Assembly (NCBI GenBank): GCA_023481165.1
Contig: JAMCWO010000150.1
Location: forward strand, 23,889-87,888
DNA from: Planctomycetota bacterium
GTDB taxonomy: Bacteria > Planctomycetota > Phycisphaerae > Sedimentisphaerales > Anaerobacaceae
Length of the DNA: 64,000 bases
Reading direction: 5' to 3'
A program made the position numbers and the translations under genes. How positions within the stretch are numbered: position 1 is the stretch's first letter; the number at the start of each line of letters is the position of its first letter. The notes under the pieces are model-generated. The model did no database searches and was not told the origin of the DNA. It saw only the letters and a program-made list of their open reading frames with translations. Positions 50,631-59,224 of the stretch are shown piece after piece.

Positions 50631-51845
50631 TTACGCAGCTTCTTTGAACAACAGAGTCAGTGCGAGCACGCACATCAGCATGATCACACCGGGCACCATC
50701 CAGAGCCGACTCCACTGGAATCGCCCTTCCACTCGGCACTTGTCCATGACAATGCCGGCGAACTGCGTCCCGAGGAAAAGTCCGACACCGCTCTGGGCCG
50801 TGAAGATCAACGCCTGCATGGACGCTCCAGCCCCCTTGGGCGCCACAAGCCCGGCGAACATCTGACCCGCGATGATGAAGAAGACATACGCCAAGCCGTG
50901 AAACGCCTGGCTCGCGCCAAGCAACACCGGCGGCCTCGGCGTCACATAGACGACATAGAGAACCAGCCAGGAGCCGGCCCCCAGCGTCAGGGTCCACTTG
51001 TACCCGGCTCTCTGGACAATCCAGCCCAGCACGAACAGCGTCGCCACCGCCTGCATCACCTGGGCGACGGCCATAGCGGCGGGGACATTCTTCGGCGCTA
51101 TGCCGTTGTCCTGCATGAACTGAGCCGTGCCGAGGAAATAGAACTGCATCATGCCCGCCCCGACCAGCGAGATGATGATGAAGATCAGGAAGTTCGTGTC
51201 CTTCAGCAGACCCAGGGCGCTTCCCACAGAGGACCCCGCGCCGGCCGCCACAGCGGTGGGCACAGTGGCGGGGAGCAAAGCACCACAGACGACGGCCATC
51301 ACGACCGACAGTACGCCTGCCAGGATGAGACAATCCCGTCCTTCTTCGCCCGTCTTGAAGACCCAGCGCCAGCCGGTCAGGAAATAGCCGGCCAAGGCCC
51401 AGGCGATGGGAGCCCACATGAAGATGTACGGCGATTTGGCGTTGGCGTCGACGTGGTTTGCCGCCAGGTGATAAAACATCAGAGAGTTCACCAGGGGCAA
51501 CGTCGCCGCAAAGAACAGAGCGTACACCAGCAGCGTCACAAACAGCGAGCGGAACTCGCGTTTCCATGCCGCGACGAAGAGCAGCAAAGTGCCCACGAGG
51601 TGGGCGCCGGCCAGAATGAACTCCGTGTTGATCCAGCGGTCAGCGATCTGCCCGGCGATGAGCGGCATGAAGATGCACCCCAGGGGCAGCGTGGCGTAGA
51701 TCCAGCCGGTCTGCTTGCCGCTGAACTTCAACGGTCCCAGGAGCCGGGCGGCCAATACGGGGTACCAGGCTCCCCAGACGGCAAACTCCAGGAACATCAT
51801 CGCGCTCAACCGGATGTACAGACCCGCATCCATTCCGGCGATCAT
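50631..51845 (-). CDS. MFS transporter, nucleoside:H+ symporter-like
   Basis: 12-TM-like pattern; LSAMMFLEFAVWGAWYPVLAARLL; LPLGCIFMPLIAGQIADRWINTEFILAGAHLVG. Confidence 0.8.
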   Translation of the reverse strand: MIAGMDAGLYIRLSAMMFLEFAVWGAWYPVLAARLLGPLKFSGKQTGWIYATLPLGCIFMPLIAGQIADRWINTEFILAGAHLVGTLLLFVAAWKREFRSLFVTLLVYALFFAATLPLVNSLMFYHLAANHVDANAKSPYIFMWAPIAWALAGYFLTGWRWVFKTGEEGRDCLILAGVLSVVMAVVCGALLPATVPTAVAAGAGSSVGSALGLLKDTNFLIFIIISLVGAGMMQFYFLGTAQFMQDNGIAPKNVPAAMAVAQVMQAVATLFVLGWIVQRAGYKWTLTLGAGSWLVLYVVYVTPRPPVLLGASQAFHGLAYVFFIIAGQMFAGLVAPKGAGASMQALIFTAQSGVGLFLGTQFAGIVMDKCRVEGRFQWSRLWMVPGVIMLMCVLALTLLFKEAA

Positions 51846-51874
51846 GACGCTCTCCTTAATTCCACCAAAATGCT

Positions 51875-52693
51875 CTATTTGCAGGCGGCGGTCAGCCGCT
51901 CGATGGCGACTTTGATGTCGCCCTGGCGGTTGTCCCCGGCTTCCCGCTCGATGGCCATGGCGCCGTCGAAACCGACCTCCTCCAGGACGTCCAGGAACCG
52001 CTTCACGCCGACCTGACCGTCGCCCCAGGGGACTTCCGCGCCCCAGGTACCCGGCTGCTTGGTGCGCAGCGCGTCCTTGACGTGCAAGTGCCGAATCCAC
52101 GGCGACAATACGCGCACCGCCTCGACCGGGTCGCCCTTGTCGTACAGGATCATATTGGCCGGATCGAAATTGACACCGACAGACTTGTGGTTCAGCGTCT
52201 CCAGGAAGTGCCGCAGATCCTTCGCACTCTCCTGGCCGGTCTCCAAGAGCAGGATGACGCCGTTGTCGGCCGCAATGTTCGCCAGGTCGCGGATGCGGGA
52301 GTAGATCTTCTCGACATACGCCTTATTACTCTCGTCGATGAAGCCGGCGTGCATCGAGAGGTACTTGACGCCCAAGCCAGCCGTAGCGAGGACCGCGCCC
52401 ATGAACAGGTTGTGATTTTGCTGCCACTGGGCGTCCGGGACCACCCCGCCCGTGACCTTGATGGTGTCGAGGGTCGAGTAGTCCTCCTGGGGAAAGTCGA
52501 TCATCGTGCTCGTGATCGTCCACTTCTGGGCCTTGATCGTTTCCATCACCTTGCCGCTGCTGTCTTCCACGGCGGCGCGGATTCCCAGATGAATGTGCCG
52601 CAGACCGAGCTCTTTCATCGCCTTGGCCACGCCCGCCACATCCGTCCGCAGCGACCAACTGCACACCCCCACCGGCCATTTTTTGCATTTCAT
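51875..52693 (-). CDS. Sugar phosphate isomerase/epimerase (AP endonuclease family 2 fold)
   Basis: WPVGVCSWSLRTDVAGVAKAMKELGLRHIHLGI; VGVNFDPANMILYDKGDPVEAVRVLSPWIRHLHVKDAL; VPWGDGQVGVKRFLDVLEEVGFDGAMAIERE. Confidence 0.88.
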   Translation of the reverse strand: MKCKKWPVGVCSWSLRTDVAGVAKAMKELGLRHIHLGIRAAVEDSSGKVMETIKAQKWTITSTMIDFPQEDYSTLDTIKVTGGVVPDAQWQQNHNLFMGAVLATAGLGVKYLSMHAGFIDESNKAYVEKIYSRIRDLANIAADNGVILLLETGQESAKDLRHFLETLNHKSVGVNFDPANMILYDKGDPVEAVRVLSPWIRHLHVKDALRTKQPGTWGAEVPWGDGQVGVKRFLDVLEEVGFDGAMAIEREAGDNRQGDIKVAIERLTAACK

Positions 52694-52708
52694 AGCTGCC
52701 TTCCACTT

Positions 52709-53728
52709 TCACCGGATCATAATCTTCTCTCTGCGATTGATGGACTTCTTCTCGGCTTCGACAATGCGCACCGAGTTGCGGGACTGTTCCAGCGTGAGAA
52801 CGTCCTCCACCGGCTGGCCCCGCACGGTCTTGGCAAAATGCTCGATCTCCCGCAGGTAGCCATCGCCGCTCACCACCTCCGGCGTGAACGCCTCCCCCGT
52901 CGTGGGACAGACGCGGAACATGGGCTTACGCGTCAGATCGTAGACGATCGTCGCCTTCTCCAGGACCAGGTTGAAGCTCATCTCGAAGCCAAACCCGGTC
53001 GTCATGCCCCAGCCGCCTTCGGCGATAATCAACCGGTCTTCCCCGTAGTCATAGGTCGTGACCATGTGAATCAACTGCCCGCCCGACGTCTTGGCCCCGT
53101 GGCTGCACACGCCCCGGGGCATGCCGAACAGGTATTGCACATAGTCCGTATCGTGAATGTGCAAATCCAGCGCGACGCCGCCGCTGCGTTTTTCATCGAG
53201 GAACCAGTTGTCCACGCTCCAGGCCGGCGCCGCTCCCAGGCGCTGGAACATTCCCGCCACGACCCGGCCGTACTTGCCGCTGTCGACGATCTCCTTGGCC
53301 TTGGCGTACTCGGGCCAGAAACGCACACAATGGCCGATCTGGAGGACCTTGCCGCTCTTGCGGGCCGCCTGGATCATCCGGTCGCAATCGGCCACCGTCA
53401 GCGCCATGGGCTTCTCACACAGCACGTGGACGCCCTGGGCCAGGGCCTTCTCCGAACACTCGGCATGCAGATACGTGGGGAGCGTCAGAGAGATCGCGTC
53501 CGGCTTGGCCTTGGCCAGCATCTCCTCCAGGTCGCGGAACAACTGGACACTATCCAGATCGATGTCACCCTCGGCGCCCTGGATGTTGCCCACCGCCTTC
53601 TTGGTGTCCTCCTTGATATTGGGGTTCGCGTCGCAGACCGCCACGATCTTGGTGTCCGGCACCATCTTCCAGTGCCGAAAATGCATCCGCCCCATGAACC
53701 CGAATCCCACAATCCCGACTTTCAACAT
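52709..53728 (-). CDS. Gfo/Idh/MocA family oxidoreductase
   Basis: MLKVGIVGFGFMGRMHFRHWKMVPDTKIVAVCDANP; HVLCEKPMALTVADCDRMIQAARKSGKVLQIGHCVRFWPEY. Confidence 0.92.
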   Translation of the reverse strand: MLKVGIVGFGFMGRMHFRHWKMVPDTKIVAVCDANPNIKEDTKKAVGNIQGAEGDIDLDSVQLFRDLEEMLAKAKPDAISLTLPTYLHAECSEKALAQGVHVLCEKPMALTVADCDRMIQAARKSGKVLQIGHCVRFWPEYAKAKEIVDSGKYGRVVAGMFQRLGAAPAWSVDNWFLDEKRSGGVALDLHIHDTDYVQYLFGMPRGVCSHGAKTSGGQLIHMVTTYDYGEDRLIIAEGGWGMTTGFGFEMSFNLVLEKATIVYDLTRKPMFRVCPTTGEAFTPEVVSGDGYLREIEHFAKTVRGQPVEDVLTLEQSRNSVRIVEAEKKSINRREKIMIR

Positions 53729-54006
53729 TGCGGCACCTCCCGCGCACAGCGCGATCCCCAAGAGGGTTCCCCACAGCGCTTCTGCGCACAGGGCATCCCG
53801 GTCTTGTCTTTCAATGACTCTTGAAGTGTTCTCTTCTGCCTGGCCACAACTGGACACCTCAACGCAGCTCAGCCTCCGGTTTTTTCTGCGGCGACAGATT
53901 TTACCAGACCGCCCGGCGGTTCGCCAAACGATTTTTCTTGCACTTCGGACGAAAAACTGCCGCGCAGACAGTCCGATAATGGATACCGCCGACCGGGTGT
54001 CAACTT

Positions 54007-54027
54007 TGAAGTCTGAAGTGCAAAGTG
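54007..54027. repeat. 7-bp-periodic repeat (TGAAGTC TGAAGTG CAAAGTG)
   Basis: Three heptamers, reverse orientation of the ACTTCAA-type arrays; 8 nt from a palindromic repeat. Confidence 0.7.
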
Positions 54028-54035
54028 CGAGAAAT

Positions 54036-54111
54036 GTCATTGCGAGGAGCGCAGCGACGCGGCAATCTCAATCCGTGGGATGGGAGATTGCTTCGCTTCG
54101 CTCGCAATGAC
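54036..54111. repeat. Palindromic intergenic repeat, family 2 copy C
   Basis: GTCATTGCGAGGAGCGCAGCGACGCGGCAATCTC ... GAGATTGCTTCGCTTCGCTCGCAATGAC. Confidence 0.88.
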
Positions 54112-54206
54112 ACAGGGACGGGCGCCATGGCGCCCACTTGCCGCTCCCCCGATGTGGCGCGCGGCAGCCACTTGAAAGTTGGCGCTCGAAAGTCTACACT
54201 TCCCCT

Positions 54207-55229
54207 ATGACACCGAAAGAACGAATTCAGGCGACCCTGCGGGGCCAGCCCGTAGACCGCCCCGCCGTGACACCGATCTTCATGTCGTGGGCGGCCGGCT
54301 TCATCCGTCGCACCTACCGCGACTACTATCTCGACGGCGATGTCCTCGCCGCGTCGCAACTGGCCGTGACGAAGGCGTTCAACCTGGATCAGGTCAGTGC
54401 CATCAGCGACCCCTGGCGCGAAGCCTCGGCGTACGGGATGGAGTTCGATTATCCTGAGCATGGTGTGGGCCGCCCCCACAGCGTGCTGATCCGATCACCC
54501 CAGGACATCGCGCGTATTCGGCCCTTTGCCATCGAGCAGGCCGAACGGCCCGCCCAGCGGATTGCGAGTGTACGTAAGATGGCCCAGGCCGTCGGCCGGA
54601 CGCACAGTGTCCTCGGCTGGGTGGAGGGACCTTTGGCGACGTATGCCGATCTCCGCGGCGTGGAGAGCATGTTCCTCGACCTGATCGACAACCCGCAGAT
54701 GTACCTCCAAGCCGCTGAGGTCATCATCGACAACCAGATCCGCTTCGCCCGGGCCCAAGTGGCCGGCGGCGCGGACATGGTCGGCGTGGGCGATTCCGTC
54801 GCCAGCCTGGTCAGCCCGCCGATGTACCAGCGGTTCGTCCTGCCGTTCGAGAAGCGGCTCTTCGACGCGATCCATGGGGCCGGGGCCGCCGTCAAGCTCC
54901 ACGTCTGCGGCGACATCAGCAACAGCATCCAATTCATGGCGCAGACTGGTTGTGACATCATCGACGTCGACTGGATGGTCGCGCTGGACGAGGCAAGAGC
55001 GGCGGTCGGGCCGGAGATCACCCTCGCCGGCAACTTCGACCCCTCCGCGGTCCTCTTGCAGGGGACGCCCCAGGAGGTAGCCGATGCCGCGCGGCGCAAT
55101 ATCGAAATGGGCGGCCAACGGTTCATTCTCCAGCCCGGCTGTGAGGTCCCCCCCGGCACCCCCGAAGCGAACATCCGGGCCTTCTGCCCCTGCGAAGGTT
55201 GCCTGATCCGCAAACGATTCGCTCTCTGA
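54207..55229 (+). CDS. Uroporphyrinogen decarboxylase-family protein (HemE / MtaA-CmuA-like methyltransferase)
   Basis: MTPKERIQATLRGQPVDRPAVTPIFMSW; VKLHVCGDISNSIQFMAQTGCDIIDVDWMVAL; LAGNFDPSAVLLQGTPQEV; FILQPGCEVPPGTPEANIRAF. Confidence 0.85.
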   Translation: MTPKERIQATLRGQPVDRPAVTPIFMSWAAGFIRRTYRDYYLDGDVLAASQLAVTKAFNLDQVSAISDPWREASAYGMEFDYPEHGVGRPHSVLIRSPQDIARIRPFAIEQAERPAQRIASVRKMAQAVGRTHSVLGWVEGPLATYADLRGVESMFLDLIDNPQMYLQAAEVIIDNQIRFARAQVAGGADMVGVGDSVASLVSPPMYQRFVLPFEKRLFDAIHGAGAAVKLHVCGDISNSIQFMAQTGCDIIDVDWMVALDEARAAVGPEITLAGNFDPSAVLLQGTPQEVADAARRNIEMGGQRFILQPGCEVPPGTPEANIRAFCPCEGCLIRKRFAL

Positions 55230-55274
55230 TTATGAGATCAGGCGAAGGTCGGCCGAAAGCGAAATGAAGTGCGA

Positions 55275-56399
55275 TTACGAGTTGAACAAGCGTGTGAGCC
55301 GATCCGCAACCTCGTCCATCTCCGCCTGCGTGGTCGTCCTGCCAAGGCTGAAGCGTATGGCTCCCAAACCAATGTCTGGCGGCAGGCCCATCGCATGAAG
55401 CACCGGCGACATCTCCTGCCGTCCCTCGTGGCAGGCGGACCCCGTAGAAGCGGCTATACCGTCCAATGCGGCCAGCAGCTCGGCCCCGATGCACCCCCGG
55501 AGGGAAACGTTGAGCGTGTTCGGCAGCCGCAAGTCCGGATGCCCGTTGAGGATGACCCGTTCGCCAAGCGATGCATGGAGTCGTTCCCAGAGCCGATCTC
55601 TCAATTGGCGGACCGACGGCATGCCCAACCACGGCTTGGCAATCCGGCACGCCGTACCCAGGCCCACGTCCAGTAGAACGTTCTCGGTTCCCGCCCGGCG
55701 TCCCGACTCGTGGCCCGCACCGTGGATCAGCGGCTCAAGGGGTGTGGCCCGGCGCACATAAAGCGCACCGACACCTTTCGGTGCATACAGCTTGTGGCCG
55801 GCCACGGTGAGCAAGTCCACACCCAACTCGTCCACCTGTGTCTCGATCTTGCCGACAGTCTGCGCTGCGTCGGTATGAAACGTCACACCTCGCTCGCGTG
55901 CGATCGCGGCGATTTCGCCGATGGGTTGAATTGTGCCGACTTCGTTGTTCGCGTGCATCACCGTTATCAGAATCGTCCGGCGGGTGATGGCCCTTCGCAC
56001 ATCTTCGGGATCGATCATGCCGGTACGATCTACCGGCAAGTATGTCACTTGTGCCCCGAGTTTCTCTAAAAAGCGGCAAGGTTCGAGCACCGCCGGGTGC
56101 TCAATCTGACTGGTGATGATATGTTTGCCACGGTCGCGGCGTGCGAAGAAGACCCCCTTGATGGCGTGGTTGTTCGACTCGCTGCCCCCGCTCGTAAAGA
56201 CGATTTCCGAGGGATCGCAGCCCAGGAGTCCCGCCACTTCCGCGCGGGCGTGCTCCACGGCATCCTTGGCGGGCGCACCGGCCCAGTGGTGGCTGGAGGG
56301 ATTGCCGAAGTGCTCGGACAGGTAGGGTCGCATGGCCTCCGCAACTTCCGGCGCGATCGGCGTGCTGGCGTTGAAGTCGAGATAAATCCTGCTTCGCAT
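55275..56399 (-). CDS. Cysteine desulfurase (NifS/IscS-like)
   Basis: IYLDFNASTPIAPEVAEAMRPYL; FTSGGSESNNHAIKG; HTDAAQTVGKI; VAGHKLYAPKGVGALYVRR; STGSACHEGRQEMSPVL. Confidence 0.93.
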   Translation of the reverse strand: MRSRIYLDFNASTPIAPEVAEAMRPYLSEHFGNPSSHHWAGAPAKDAVEHARAEVAGLLGCDPSEIVFTSGGSESNNHAIKGVFFARRDRGKHIITSQIEHPAVLEPCRFLEKLGAQVTYLPVDRTGMIDPEDVRRAITRRTILITVMHANNEVGTIQPIGEIAAIARERGVTFHTDAAQTVGKIETQVDELGVDLLTVAGHKLYAPKGVGALYVRRATPLEPLIHGAGHESGRRAGTENVLLDVGLGTACRIAKPWLGMPSVRQLRDRLWERLHASLGERVILNGHPDLRLPNTLNVSLRGCIGAELLAALDGIAASTGSACHEGRQEMSPVLHAMGLPPDIGLGAIRFSLGRTTTQAEMDEVADRLTRLFNS

Positions 56400-56426
56400 A
56401 TCCGATATCCTTATACCGCTGCTGTC

Positions 56427-56663
56427 TCAAAAACTGTAGCGCATGGCGGCATACACGTTCGTGTCGTCGCGAAACTGGCCAAAGGACGTTTGCGGGCTTT
56501 GGCCGAGAAAAGCGTTTGCCCCTCCTTCCACAGACCAGTGGTCATTGATCCGGTAGTGTGCGTTGGGCCGGAGATACGCGTCGTTGTCCGAAGGAGAGTA
56601 GAAAATGAACAACGATAGTCTGAGATTCTGGTACAGGGCCAGCTTTGTCAATCTCAAGGTCAG
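56427..56663 (-). pseudogene. C-terminal remnant of an outer-membrane beta-barrel protein
   Basis: YQNLRLSLFIFYSPSDNDAYLRPNAHYRINDHWSVEGGANAFLGQSPQTSFGQFRDDTNVYAAMRYSF: barrel-like C terminus ending in F, no start codon or N-terminal part. Confidence 0.6.
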
Positions 56664-57064
56664 AACGTGCCGTTCGCAGGAAAACGAGCAAACAGTTCTT
56701 TCAGCTTCGGATTGAAGACAAACGTCCCCCAATAAAGAATCGCGCCGATGCCGGCCACAGCGGTCAGCTTGACGCCCAGAGCGATCCAGCCGCTCACCGC
56801 CAGATTCATGATCGTGCCGTGGAACAATAGGTGCACGGCGGGAAAGGCAAAGCCCGTGGTCACCAGCACGAGCAGGGCCGCCCAACAGATCGGCGGCTGC
56901 GTGGTGATCACATCCTCCATCAGCCGATCCATGTTGTAGATGATCCGTTTCTCGTACCGGGATCGGGCCCTCACGATGCGGGCCATGTAGAAAGGCCCTG
57001 CAACGCAGGCCACAACCGCGAGGTTGTGCAAGGCCAACAGAATGCTGTAGATCGCCTTTTCCAT
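56660..57064 (-). CDS. Four-TM hypothetical membrane protein, possibly 3'-truncated
   Basis: MEKAIYSILLALHNLAVVACVAGPFYMARIVRARSRYEKRIIYNMDRLMEDVITTQPPICWAALLVLVTTGFAFPAVHLLFHG... Confidence 0.65.
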   Translation of the reverse strand: MEKAIYSILLALHNLAVVACVAGPFYMARIVRARSRYEKRIIYNMDRLMEDVITTQPPICWAALLVLVTTGFAFPAVHLLFHGTIMNLAVSGWIALGVKLTAVAGIGAILYWGTFVFNPKLKELFARFPANGTF

Positions 57065-57085
57065 TGTCTCGTGTTCCTTTCTCGC

Positions 57086-57893
57086 TCAGGATATGATTGC
57101 GTGGTCTGCGTCCTTCCAGGCTTGTGCCAGCCGGAGGACCAGAGCAACCATCGCTCTATTTCCGTTCGCTTCGCCCTTCTCGAAGTCGTTCTCAACCGTT
57201 CCCATCAATCACATTCGTGACACGGGCGAAGCAAATGACCGGGCAGTCCTTGGCTTGGGCAAACGCATAGAGCGCCGCGGCTTCCATTTCGACCGCTAAT
57301 AACCCTTCACTGCGAGCGAAAGCAATTGCCTCTGCGGTTTCACGAAACGGCGCATCCGTAGTCCACGCACCCCCTGGTACGACACGGGGTTCGCCGGACA
57401 ACACGCTCTGTGCGATATCCCGAAGGGATGGCGACAGGTGCGCATAGGCCGCCGGCGGCAGGTAGTGATAGCTGGTTCCTTCATCCCGCAGCGCCCGGTC
57501 GATGAGCACGAAGTACGGCGGATCGCCCGCAGGGTGAAGCTGCCCGGCCGAGGTGACGCTGACCAGCAACCGGCACCCCGAGGCAAACATCTCTTCGGCC
57601 ACCAGGACAGCAAACGATGCGCCGACCGCGCAACCTACTACCCCGATGGTTGCGGTGGGATGCGCCAGCTCGAACATCTCCGTGTGATAGCAGGCCCAGT
57701 GAGGATGGCGGCGTGCGCCGCCGGCGCGCAACTGCCGCCAAAGGTCCCCGTCCGGGTCGAGCACACAGATTTCCGACACAGAGCCGGTCGGCACGGCTTT
57801 CTGTCGGCGCGCCTCGCGCAACAACCCTTCCGGCGAAAAGACGGAAGGCCGGTCAAAATGCTTGTGGTTGAGGATCGGACTCATCCTACCCAT
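57086..57893 (-). pseudogene. Nucleoside phosphorylase (uridine phosphorylase-like), frameshifted near 57203-57215
   Basis: Frame 1: ...LLAVEMEAAALYAFAQAKDCPVICFARVTNVIDGNG*; frame 2 directly continues the family C terminus MGTVENDFEKGEANGNRAMVALVLRLAQAWKDADHAIIS* ending at 57086. Confidence 0.75.
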
Positions 57894-57903
57894 CTCAGCA
57901 CGC

Positions 57904-58236
57904 TCAGTGAGTGAACTCGATAATCTCCACATTGTTGCCGACCTTCCTGGCTACGGTATCGCGCATGGTCGCGTAATGCGGACAGGGAAACCCGACAGGG
58001 GTTCCCTTGGAGATGCAGGAAGCGAAGGCGATGGCTTCCGCGCCGCGATCCACCATGATCTTCGCGCGGAACACCGCTCGTTTTCCCGGACAACCGCCAC
58101 AACTGGTGAATCCCACGATCTCGACCGGACCCGTCTTTTCAAAGGCGAGCTTGCCCTCGGACGCGACTTTGAAATCGGTGGTTCCGGGACAGACATCCTC
58201 GGTTTGTTGACAGTGAATGATCCCAACCTTCTTCAT
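57904..58236 (-). CDS. CGGC-domain protein
   Basis: MKKVGIIHCQQTEDVCPGTTDFKVASEGKLAFEKTGPVEIVGFTSCGGCPGKRAVFRAKIMVDRGAEAIAFASCISKGTPVGFPCPH. Confidence 0.85.
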   Translation of the reverse strand: MKKVGIIHCQQTEDVCPGTTDFKVASEGKLAFEKTGPVEIVGFTSCGGCPGKRAVFRAKIMVDRGAEAIAFASCISKGTPVGFPCPHYATMRDTVARKVGNNVEIIEFTH

Positions 58237-58928
58237 TTCGATTCCTTCACGGCAGGCATAGGTTCTGTTTCCAGGGGGAGTCCTCGCGCCCGCCAGTCCC
58301 AGACTCCCAGGTCGAGACGGACCGCGTGAAAACCTTTCTCGCGCAGCCGCCGCACCGCCTCGACCGCCAGCACGCAGTACGGCCCCCGGCAATAGGCCAC
58401 GATCTCGCGTCCACGAGGCAGCTCCGCCAGCCGGCCCTCCAGCCCCTCCAGCGGGACCGAGAACGCCCCAGGCAGGTGCCCCGCCCGGTATTCCTCGGGT
58501 GGACGCACGTCGATGACGAACGCCTCGCCTTCGCGCACCCGGCGAACGAGTTCGTCCCGGCCGACCGGCTCCGCCTCGTTCAATTCGGTAACCAGGCGGT
58601 GTTTTGCCTGCTCCAACTGGACTGCCTGACTGTCCGCCAGCACCCGCAGCGCCCTGATGAATTCGCCCACCTCGCGGACGGCGAGACGATAACGGGCGAA
58701 GAGCCCTTCCTTGGAGCGATCCACGAGCCGGGCGCGCAGGAGTACCTGCAGGTGCTGGGAGGTGTTGGCCACGGTCTGGCCGGACATCTGGGCCAACTCC
58801 TCCACAGTGCGGTCGCCCTGCGCCAGCAGGTCCAGCAATTCCACCCGCACCGGGCTGGCAACGGTCTTTCCCACGCCCGCCAGTGCGGCGTAAACAGCAT
58901 TCTTCAACTTTCGTCCTTGTATGGCCAT
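58233..58928 (-). CDS. ArsR-family HTH fused to rhodanese domain
   Basis: VASPVRVELLDLLAQGDRTVEELAQMSGQTVANTSQHLQVLLRARLVDRSKEG (HTH); FVIDVRPPEEYRAGHLPGAFSVPLEGLEGRLAELPRGREIVAYCRGPYCVLAVEAVRRLREKGFHAVRLDLGV (rhodanese). Confidence 0.92.
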   Translation of the reverse strand: MAIQGRKLKNAVYAALAGVGKTVASPVRVELLDLLAQGDRTVEELAQMSGQTVANTSQHLQVLLRARLVDRSKEGLFARYRLAVREVGEFIRALRVLADSQAVQLEQAKHRLVTELNEAEPVGRDELVRRVREGEAFVIDVRPPEEYRAGHLPGAFSVPLEGLEGRLAELPRGREIVAYCRGPYCVLAVEAVRRLREKGFHAVRLDLGVWDWRARGLPLETEPMPAVKESK

Positions 58929-59224
58929 GCGGCGCCCACTATTCAAGAAATCTCTTGAATATTATATCTGAGCACGACCGCCCGTCAAGAAGAAAGAACC
59001 GGGCGCTTTGGGAAGAGACTGGTGTCGGCCAGGTATTCGCAGCCTCCTGCGAAATGACGATTGCGCGCCCCCACACCGCGCGCTTTCCGTGGCTTGGCCA
59101 GGATTACCAGGTCTCGCACCGCAAGCAAGCTTCTCTCCCGCCCTCCAGATTCGTCCGCTTGGCTCGGCAACAGATGGCTCAAATGCTCACGCGGTAGCCG
59201 TGTGGTAGTGGCTTGGCGTATGCG

